Origin: Norana najaformis
Taxonomy: Eukaryota; Annelida; Clitellata; Crassiclitellata; Hormogastridae
DNA length: 64,000 nt
Reading direction: 5' to 3'
Assembly (NCBI GenBank): GCA_964023275.1
Contig: OZ029920.1
Span: 579,326-643,325 of the forward strand
The position numbers were made by a program, and so were the translations under genes. Positions 54,939 through 64,000 of this stretch are shown here, in pieces. Within the stretch, counting starts at the first letter, position 1. Each line of letters starts with the position of its first letter. Below the pieces are notes generated by a model. That model was not told the origin of the DNA. It worked only from the letters and a program-made list of their open reading frames with translations, and searched no databases.

Positions 54939-55241
54939 TTACTTCGTCTTTGGCGGCACAATAGACGATCTGGACGGCTGCATAAACCTCTCTCCTACGC
55001 CGTCCAAGTTCATCCCCGTCCATTCCTTCAGGTCGTCAATCCATGTCCTGCTTGATCTTTCTCTCTTCCTTAATCCCTCTGTTTCTCCGGTGGTTAGATC
55101 TTTTTCTAAGCTGGTTATTGTCTTTCTCATAAGATCTCCAAAGTAACTCAGTTTTCTTATCATTGCTTCCCACAGCTTTCTGTCATCGACACACTGCAGT
55201 ACTTCTTCATTTTTCATCTTGGCTATACAAGGTCTTCTCAA
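54939..55241 (-). mobile_element. RTE/Jockey-like LINE C-terminal tail fragment
   Basis: The minus-strand frame reads MKNEEVLQCVDDRKLWEAMI, then LSYFGDLMRK, SLEKDLTTGETEGLRKRERS and WIDDLKEWTGMNLDGVGERF. This is the familiar LINE tail (NEEVL, GHxxR, GxxEGxRxRGRxRxxWxDDLKEWTG). The central GH is changed to GD and the 5' part is missing, so it is a relic. Confidence 0.82.
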
Positions 55242-55374
55242 AATACCTTCGACAGAAACTAATTGATAATAATTGTAAATTACAATGAATCCATGGCTCG
55301 CGGAGAAGTTCGTATACGGTCGACGTCAGTTACACCAAAAATGTAAGGTAAGAGCGAAAAGTCGTTAAAGCTGG

Positions 55375-55765
55375 TTTCTATTAATATAAGGTTAAGCTTA
55401 GACACCCTTAAATCATTCTTATTCCACTTTATATAAAATTTCATCTTCGCTCAATCGCTTGCAAAATCTTCCACTGCCTTTAGTCGGGTGGTGCCAAGTT
55501 CGAAGCCTCGATTAAGGAGAATGGCAACACAAATCATCTTTCTTTATGACGCAGCGTCGATATACAGAAACTACTTGATAATAATCGTAAATTACAACGA
55601 ATTAAAGTCTCGCATAGAAGAACTTAAGCTACGGTCGACGTCGGTTACATAAAAATGGCCCTTACAACCGTTTAAGTCGTTTTTCGCTCCATTCAATTTT
55701 TAAAGATAGGTTACGGTTGGACACCTTAAAATCACTTTTATTGAACGCTATATATATAATGTTGG
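55375..55765 (+). repeat. Modular repeat copies at the TRIM block edge
   Basis: A at about 55388 (AAGCTTAGACACCCTTAAATC), variant B at 55467-55560, and A again at 55708-55757 ending in TATATATAA. There the inverted TRIM block begins, so the duplication boundary lies in or beside a module A. Confidence 0.78.
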
Positions 55766-56085
55766 CGTGCGAGCTGGTATTGTTGTTACGTAACATCGGT
55801 CACGCGAAGCAGTTCAGCGGATAGCAACGCTAGCAGAGTCAACCGATTTCTACATTTATTTACAGACATTAACACGAACGACAGCTGTTTTAATGAACCG
55901 CAATCTCTGTGAAAGGATAATATGCTCATAACAAGAAATGTCATTTTTTATTATTACAAGGTGAAGCAGATAAGTAAGATGGCCAAGGTGGATAGAATTG
56001 GAGCTGCAAGAGATATAAAAATCGGAGGAACGAGGATAAGCTACAGCAATATAACAATCACATAATAATACTGTTGTTTTTTACA

Positions 56086-58678
56086 CTACGGGATAAAACA
56101 AGACAATCTTTCATAGGCATGTATCAGAGATGGTTGAGGCAGTTTTGCATGAATCTTCCACTCAGTCGGTTTATCCTCGATGATATTTCGAATCGAAACA
56201 TAACGTACGTCGTCTCTCGAATTCCATTTCAGTTTCCCATCTTTATCCGTTTCGTCGATTCCTCCCCCGATGACAAAGAGTCGTACATTCTCAAGAACCA
56301 AACCAAAGTGAGAAACGTCGGTCTTAAACTGCTTTCTTTCTTGCCATGTCTCAGTGTCAAAGTTAAATATTAAACAAGTATCACATCCAACTAAAATAGC
56401 AGATGTCTCCCAAACTGCAGCTCGCATCAAGCCACAATCACATGGCATTGGCTTCGAAAGGAGACTGCATTTGTTCAGTTTTGTGTCGTACACTTGAACG
56501 TGATTCATCGCCTTGTTATCTTTATCGCCACCACCAAAAATATAGAGCGAAGTCTTGAATGGAACACAGTTGCCTGAAGTCTGGATACAGTGAACCAGCT
56601 TTCCAACTGTTGAGCATTTGCCGATGACTGCGTTATAGGCTTCGACGCTGTCTAGAACACTTCCATCTGAATGTACAAGACCTCCACAGATGTACATCAC
56701 TTCAGCGATAAACGCTGCGCTGTGTCTACGTCGGCCTTGAACTAAAGATCCGCAATTCGTCCAACCGGAAGCCATGTTGTATTTCCAGATTTCATCTTCT
56801 TTGGCTCCTATTCCTGCAACGTACATCGTGTTGCAGTAAACGGCGGCTGAGGCTTCTATCTTCATCGTAGTCGGTATTTGTTGTTGAGTTGAAATTTCAT
56901 TTGGACAAAGCAGATTTATTTGGATGACGTCCTTTGTTATGGTCAGACCATCACTTAATCCCAAGACAGTTGCATTATTCTCAATCCGTGTAGTGGATTC
57001 TGTTTTAGAAGATGAAACATATGTATTGAAAAATGACGCTAAACTGACAATAATATTCATTTGTCTATTCATTTGTCTTCAAAATTCAAGTAATATATTA
57101 TATTGCGTTGTAATATAATATAGCCTTATTTAAATGAATGTAATATATAAAGCAATGAAATGTGATGTGATCTAATATAATGTTATACAGTGTATTGTAG
57201 TTTAAAGAAGTAATATGTTATCCAATATAATATCATCTCTGGAAACGTGTATAGCTTCGTTTTTATTACAATACACGTGGCCTCAATCCACGGTCGCTTC
57301 TAAGCAAAACCATATTTTAACACCACAAAACGCATTCTTAACAGAACCAGCTTAATTCTTTGAGATCTCTCAGGCCAGAAGACATGCGACACAGAAGATA
57401 AGCAATCCGGAAAAAAATAAGAGATTTCAACCCAAACTTTAGCGATGTCAAAAAACTTGGAGACCAAAGACAGAACTTGTCCTCTTAGCAAATTATCTGC
57501 TCACATAGCTCAAAAAACAAGCCCTCCACCTCAGAATGTTAACTTTACCAATTTGGAAAAATTTTACCTTTAATTTGTCCCACAACATTCCTGTAGGACT
57601 TCTCTAAAACTTCTCGTATATCTGTTGTTTGGAAAGTAACTTCGAATGATCGACGCGGACGACCAATGAATTCCTCGTGATCTTTCTCCAACTCTTCTGC
57701 TCTCACTGATAATTTGTCAACACAGCTGCAGATGTCGCTGGCCGATCCTTTCGATCTTAATTCGGTGCAGTATGTCTCAAAACTTTTTAAAATCATGTGA
57801 ATGCGTTCAAATTCTTCCTTTTCGTTTTCACAATTCTTTATTTGCTTCTGTTTTATCAGAGACAACTCATCCAGCAGGGAATTTGTGTGGTCATCTATCA
57901 ATTCTTTAAGTTCTAGATTTCTTTGTCGAATTTCACTTTCTGTTTCTGCTAATTTGAAAAGGATATTTTCTTTTCTCTTTTCCACGCTTTTTCCCTTGTT
58001 TAACAGCTCGTCTGCGTAGTTCGCAATCTTTAATGCATTTGTGTGAATTGATTGTCGGAATTGCTCCTCGACTTTAGTCACATCTTTGCATTTATGTGAT
58101 GCATGATTTTCAACAAAACACGACACGCACAAGATTTTCTTGCAGTCAGCGCAATAGAAATCTAACGGCTTTTGAATATGATCTGTGCAATATCCTGTTC
58201 GCAGCATTCGTCTGATGTCTTCTTCGGTTTCATTTCCAATTTTCGCAATATGATGGTTTTTACTTGATTTATGCAATTTATGTGCTTTTGCACAAATATC
58301 GCAGAAGTTGCCTTTGCATTCAAAGCAGCGCATCGTAGCAGTTCTTGTCTTTTCGTCGCCCTCATAAAGATTTTTGCATATATCACAAGGAACGACTGAC
58401 GTGCTACTTAGTTGCAAATTAGTTGTGACTTCCATGAGATGTTGTATGAAGAAGTTTTTCTGGAGTCCATCGAGTCCATTTGCTGGGATAACAAACACTT
58501 TTCTGCACAAGGGACAAGGCATATTCTCTCCTGATGTCTTCTTTGCTGCATCAGCTGTTTGTTTGAGACATTTGAAACAGAACGTGTGAATGCATGGCAG
58601 CATTCTCGGATCAGTAAATGTTTGGAAACATATACAGCATTCCGTCAGTTTCTGAAGTTGATGTCCCGCTTCACTCAT
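56086..58678 (-). CDS. TRIM-Kelch paralogue, inverted
   Basis: Exons 58678-57568 (1111 nt, the same length as the direct copy) and 56999-56086 (914 nt) join in phase 1 to 674 aa. The start is ATGAGTGAAGCG. RING (CCICFQTF, CIHTFCFKCL, MPCPLC), two B-boxes (CDICKNLY; CTDH, FYCADC, CVSCF, HASHKC) and a coiled coil are followed by the Kelch exon (MYICGGL, LYIFGGG, LFVIGGG). All RING and B-box ligands are kept. Protein identity to the direct copy is high, and the end of the coiled coil and B-box 2 are almost identical. Divergence is mainly substitutions, without stops, so both genes may be under selection. Predicted role is an E3 ubiquitin ligase with a Kelch substrate module (inference). A solo LTR inserted about 320 bp upstream of its start may affect its promoter. 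Confidence 0.88.
57568..58678 (-). CDS. RING/B-box/coiled-coil exon of the inverted TRIM-Kelch gene
   Basis: A single large 5' coding exon. The donor is TTAAAG|GTAAAAT, in the same phase and place as the direct copy. Confidence 0.88.
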
Positions 58679-59002
58679 GTTCAATGATTTAATTGCTGCC
58701 TGCCAAACAAATTTTACTTTTCACTCTGATTATTTTTGAAGGACCAATGATGTAGGCCTTTTGCTAATAGTTTAATTTTAACAGAATGACAGAAATTGAA
58801 ATTTAGCAATGAATTTCATTTGACGAAGCTGCCTGAAAGTGCCAGCGAAAGATAAAATTGTAAATTATGCGCAAGAAAAATCTGATACTTTGACTGTGGC
58901 AAAAGTGGCGGCAATGTGGACAGCAGTTTATTAAATAAAGAATCGTCGTGCGCCACTTCCTTATTAATAATTCTGTATCATTCGAAATCAACGGGTTAAT
59001 TT

Positions 59003-61184
59003 TGTGGCGGATCGGCCACAAGACAAGCCTGTTGGGTAAAAGGCGGGAGTAATTATGACACGCGTTAGGTAGCCATTAAATGCTGTGCTTATGTGCTCGG
59101 TTCGGCCGCGTTACATGTGTAGGATTTTTATAAATTATTTTTTATTAAATTTATGCTGATTCTAATAATAGTTTAATATTTAGGCCGAGCAAAGTGTTTA
59201 GTTTATTTTTAGTTATATAATGCATATAATTGTTTTAATTTATAGGTCTCTAGATGTTTGTTTTAATCGAGCATTTTTAGACACCTTTATTTACGTTTTA
59301 CCATGCGTGCTAGTATATAAGCAACCCGATGCAAATAGGAAACGAGGGTTGAATAAACCGTGTCGCATGGTGATTTGCTATAGACGTGAAGGATGGATGC
59401 GTGCCTTCACATATACGAGTAACAGTGTTTTGATATCGTTCTGTGAGCGATTTCATAGCGTATACAAATACATACGGACGAGGGTGACGTCCGGAGAAGC
59501 CCGTGTTCGATAGTGCCCCGGTAACGATAAAATATACGGACGGGAGAGTCCGCGAAAAAGACTAATCTGTGCGCTCCCGGCGGGACGACCGAGATAATCA
59601 CTGTCTGGCTTCGGGCTGACGGCGCCGATCCGAGTGGAGCTAGGGCTCTACCGTAGATCGCGAAGCGGCCTGGACCACGACGGTGGACGTTGAGGTCGGA
59701 GAGAACCCGGGGAAAGACCCCGTTCGTAAGAAATAAATACAGGTCTGTGTAAAACAAGTGGGAAAGTTGCGGAAGCTACCCCTTTGACCGCGTAAGAGAA
59801 AAATCGGATCGGTGCGCTCCCGGGAACGTCGCAGCCGTTGCGAACCAATCTGTCTGATTTCTGACTGGCACCGCGTTGGTCCAGCAGGGCTGGGGCCCAC
59901 CTTGTTGGAACGTCGCGAGACGGTCGAGTAGGTCACGATAGTTGGGGAGCAGCCGCTGAGCGAGGCTCGGGGAAAATACGAGTAGATAGGTCTGTGTGAA
60001 ACCGGGGTAGCATTTGCCGTACGAGAAAACCCGTGCAGTATAGAAAACTGGTCCGTGCGCTCCTGAGGAAGTCGCAACCGAAACAAACCAATCTGTCTGA
60101 TTTCTGACTGGCTCCGCGTTGGTCCCGCAGGGTTTGGGCCCGCCTTGTTGGAACGTCGCGAGACGGTCGAGTAACTCACGATGGTTGGAAGATAACAGGT
60201 TGTGCGAAACTCGGGTAAAGTGCTGCCGCGGTTCTCCCGGACGAAATTCAGATAGCGGGCATACGGGAAGACCCGCGGAAACCAACGCAGACCAAGTAAA
60301 GTCCCGGTACGCAAGAGACCGGAAACAACGCAGACCAAGTAAAGTCCCGGTACGTAAGAGACCGGAAACAACGCAGACCAAGAAAATACCCGGTACATCA
60401 TAGTCCGGGTCGGTTCCCCGATAATACAGGAGTCGAAACGGGAAGATACCGACTCCTCTATATGCTTGTCGCCACACACTGATCAGAAGACTGACTGAAG
60501 TGCGGGGAAGGGCCCCCTCGTGCGTAGGTCGGTACGATGGTTGGTGTGTTTTACAGAAGGTTAGAGAGGGGACCTTCTCTTGAGTGTTCCATAGGGGTAT
60601 CCTATCCCCTGAAGCACTGTTGTTTGATAATTGCCAACAGAGATCTGGTGCAGAAACTTACTCCGGAAATCCTATACACGGAAATGGAGCGAGATAGTGG
60701 GAAGATGTGTCGCCCAATATCCTTGTGCCTAGGGCGGAAAGACACAGAGGCTCGTTGTGAGACTTCCCTGTTCCCGGAACCGAGAAAACGACTGGTGCCT
60801 GAAAGTATTGGCGGTAACGGGAGAGTTACAAGATGTAGAATGGTAGTTACGAGAAAGTCCTCACGGAGAAAGGGAACGACTATTGCCAGTAAAGGAACGA
60901 ACCCTGTTCTGAGTAAAGGCCATCCTCAGGATGTTGCCCATCCGGCGACCGCGGAAGAGGCAAAGTCGGATCCCGAGACCGAGAGTTACAGTGTTGATTC
61001 CCTTAGGGAAGCGACCTATCCTAGGCCTTCCTCGGAGAGAACGGACAGTATGGGAAGAGATTCTTACGGGAAGACCATTATACAGAGAGAGTGCAAGGGG
61101 CGGTGAGGCGGGTGGCTCTGAGCGTAGAACTGGGCTAGAGTAACCCCCACCCCATGAACAGTTAGCCCGACCTAGAACGCCACA
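59003..61184 (+). repeat. Solo LTR of the Gypsy family (2182 bp)
   Basis: Starts TGTGGCGGATCGGCCACA and ends GAACGCCACA. It is flanked by ATTT on both sides (58999-59002, 61185-61188). The paralogous block has the uninterrupted site near 33770-33780 (in reverse complement GGGGTAATTTTCC). TATA box at 59314-59321, AATAAA at 59352-59357. By eye only a few per cent different from the 3' LTR at 48842. No internal region, so it arose by LTR-LTR recombination. Confidence 0.93.
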
Positions 61185-61952
61185 ATTTTCCAGAATTTTT
61201 ACTTTCGATTTCAAATTCTAAGTGTTGCTCTGGCCGAATAAATTTATCTGTTGAATTTTTAAAGATAAATTCGCATCAGAATCATTAACTGTAAAATTCT
61301 CTGCAGCATCGAAAAGGCCATCGCTGATTTGTACTCGTTCCTTGTTTTTTAAACCTGTCGTCAAATTCTACAGCCTAAGACAGCTCTTGGATAGGTACAG
61401 CTACAAAACACTTTGTATTATCAACAACGATCGCATTACAACGTATGGATTTAACAAACATAACGATAGTTAGGACTTAGACAAAATAATTAAATGTTTT
61501 CTTACTTCGTGCCTTGTCGACAGTTTCTTATTCAGATATGTTGCTAGATGAATGAAGTAAAGAATTATGCATGCAAACGACAGCAAAGTCAATTTACCTG
61601 TAAGTTTTTCGGGTGCTAAACATGTTTTAGACTAGTTTGTTGTGCTCCGTAAGCGACTGACTGATTGACATAGGCAGAAAACTCTTCTTGATTTAGGTCA
61701 ATTATACAATGGATAATAAGATCTATGGCATAGTTCATGTTAAAAAAAAATTAGTCGCAATTTTCAAATTACTGTTTGTTCATGCTGTGGCAACCAATGA
61801 CTTTAAAGACAAATGTTTATTTGCTCACTGTTGCCTAATACGCTTTATTTATTTAATGCCTCACTCCGTTGAACATGTTTCATGGGAGATTTTGAACTGC
61901 TTTTATGCAATGGCACCTGATCATTTATTCTCACGCCTATTGGTTGCCTACG

Positions 61953-64000
61953 CAGATAAAGATGTAAGATAAAGATGATATGCCTGAGCTTACACGAGCT
62001 TTAGTCAATTGCACCTATGCTTCACAACAACCTTCTTAGAAAGAATTAGAAACGCTTGGTTTAGATCTTGCATTGATTCACAGCGGGGTTGAACCACTTG
62101 AAGTAGGCAGTGGATATCGAACTTTACAATAAGGGAACACTGAAGCTTTGGTAAGGTTGCATCTTTTATTTTAAAGGTCATTTTCATAACGATCAATTAG
62201 ATGCTTTCTATGCGCTATGGCCTTAAATTTACTTCAAACTCCTCTTACTTCGAACCGTCTGTTAACAGTACAAATTATATTATAAAATGTCTGACCTTTT
62301 TCTGATCGTCGTCTCTGTGTAAATGTCACGTTACCTGTGAATCAGTCCTTTTAAACGAAAGCGTTCTTAGAAACGACCTTTGCCCAGATCTTTGCCTTGA
62401 CTTCCTGAGTGACATGTTTATTTATTTATTGCACTTCTGTGTGCAAAGTCAGTAAGTCTAAAACTGAGCCGCTCACATGCAATTGGCCGCACATATATCT
62501 GTTATGGTTAACTTGTTCATTGAAGTGTTTGTTTGCTCTATGGTCCATAAACTGATCACACGACATTCTATAGTACGAAGTGGCTGCCGCCTAGGAAACT
62601 TTACCCTTGTTCCTGATATTTAGTGAAAGCGTACTGTTGTCGTAATTGCAGGTACAGGTGTGACCTACTATGCGCTCTGCTGACTGCTTTGTTTTAATTG
62701 TAGCTTTCTCAAGTCGCCCCACGCATACAACATGTATTGTCAAACGACAATTTTGCTGTGGTGTGGCCAGCCTCCAATTTGATAACACTTTGTAATTTTA
62801 CTAATATGCATGTAGGCCGACGTCTGAATGTAAACTCTAGCACAGATCGAAATATTTTGTTATATGAACGAATACCAAGAAGACAGTTTTACTCCTGACT
62901 CGTCGGGATAAAAATATATGTGCTATCTTTCCCGACTACTTAAAGTGCGACTAATGAGCTGATAAACTAGTAATAAAAAATGAAGAGTCAAGGTTATCTG
63001 AACCTTGTTGTGAAATGAAGTCTGTCTACGCAAATGAACTTTTGCATCGGACTAAAGTTGCATTCTCCGTCACCGATGCTTCTAGTTACCTAGTTTGAGT
63101 TCGTTTTTTTTAACTAACAGACGCTAACAATTGAAGATTTAGCTGGTGCTCTCGGACTTGCGACTTCGTAAAAATAAATGTATATCAGTTTTCGTATAGC
63201 GCCTTTCGAGGCCACTCAAAAGCGAAAACTTTCACCAAATATACTGGTGACTTAGTTGGTCAATCGACCGTTTATTGAACAAAGTAGAAAAACTACATAC
63301 GACGTGTCGCACAAATATCTTTAGACTATGTGTATGCATCGAAAAATCTATTCTTTATAAAACTGTGTAATTAATTTAAGGATTAAGGCTCTTTTACTGG
63401 ACAAGATGCCATAAATGACATTGTTGGCGATCCAGAGCAGTCTTCTAGTCAAGTGACACCAACAAGTTTTACTATTTAAATAGAGAGTGAGAGATTTACT
63501 CCGTTTAATGGCGGGCCCGTCTGAAGCCGCTTGCGCAAGCTGTCAGCCAAGCCCACTTTTAAGATACACAGGCGAAGCTACACCGAAAAGCTTCAGAAGG
63601 CATGAGATTTTTATGGTTTTATTAGCAGCGCCTTAAGGTAATCCTAAGAGGCACTCTTGAGGGTGAAGTGTTAAAAGCTTAATTTAATTAGCTCCGGTAT
63701 AAGAGGGTGGGGGCAGTACTCTCTCTTGCCGCCTGAACTTCGAACTGCAGATCAGATAACGGGGGATAGCAACATATACCCACCTCTTATGCCTAGACTT
63801 GGAAATATGAAGTTGCTAACACTTGAAACAAATGTATACCTCTCAGGCAAGATTAAGGACCTGCTCGTCTTCTTCTTCTTCTTCACGTATATTAATGTAC
63901 GCAATAACATGGATGTAGTCTGTCAGTGGAAAGGAGCAGAGGGAGCAGCGAAGTGATCTTTTACAAGAGTCTTTCGAAGTCTAATTAGATCCTACATTTG
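61953..64000. other. Non-coding, nothing recognised
   Basis: Beyond the duplicated block. A TTTATTTATTTATT run near 62420 and a TTC run near 63885. Small frames have no recognisable domain; an exon of a gene outside the window cannot be excluded. Confidence 0.45.

Larger units (their letters stand above)
55757..61952 (-). repeat. TRIM-Kelch segmental duplication, inverted copy
   Basis: Inverted relative to 32971-37235 and collinear once the LTR at 59003-61184 is removed. Distal landmarks in reverse complement include AGGCGTGAGAATAAATG, TTTGTCTTTAAAGTCAT and GAACAAACAGTAAT. Confidence 0.88.

Overview
The window is metazoan nuclear DNA from an invertebrate that I cannot place further. It has GT-AG spliceosomal introns, immunoglobulin-superfamily (IgSF) and TRIM-type genes, long AT-rich non-coding stretches, abundant microsatellites and a dense load of eukaryotic transposons. 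One 10-base N gap (42070-42079) marks a draft assembly. There are no bacterial features.

Layout. 1-310: 3' end of a dead LINE. 411-4359: a six-exon gene for a type I IgSF membrane protein; every intron phase agrees, but codon 73 is TAG. 4426-8596: non-coding, with a tRNA-derived SINE and pieces of a modular repeat family. 8597-12326: a P-element-like (THAP) DNA transposon with recognisable terminal inverted repeats and a broken transposase. 12.3-19.2 kb: a dense cluster of the modular repeat. 19650-19798: a frameshifted transmembrane exon whose intact relative lies inverted at 26686-26835. 19945-23318: a structurally complete pogo-type transposon encoding a 734-aa transposase with a PHD finger. 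23.3-33 kb: non-coding DNA with LINE and SINE relics, two local tandem duplications and a few candidate exons.

From 32.97 kb to 37.23 kb is a gene for a RING/B-box/coiled-coil/Kelch protein (two coding exons, 675 aa). A paralogue (674 aa) sits inverted at 55.76-61.95 kb. The inverted block is interrupted by a 2182-bp solo LTR (59003-61184) with a 4-bp target duplication; the other copy keeps the empty site. A third copy of only the 5' flank lies at 31.0-31.9 kb and ends in a LINE fragment.

Between the two TRIM genes are three LINE fragments, a second SINE copy, a divergent antisense LTR fragment and a Ty3/Gypsy element. The Gypsy element has a 1748-codon gag-pol frame (42122-47368), a long post-pol spacer and a 2174-bp 3' LTR (48842-51015). 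Its 5' LTR is missing at the assembly gap. 51-55.8 kb is a second cluster of the modular repeat plus two more LINE fragments. 61.95-64 kb is featureless to me.

How it fits together: the host genes look like receptor and E3-ligase families of the type that expand and decay by local duplication. The IgSF gene with one stop codon, the inverted transmembrane exons and the inverted TRIM-Kelch pair all fit a rapidly turning-over, possibly defence- or recognition-related, region. That functional reading is inference.
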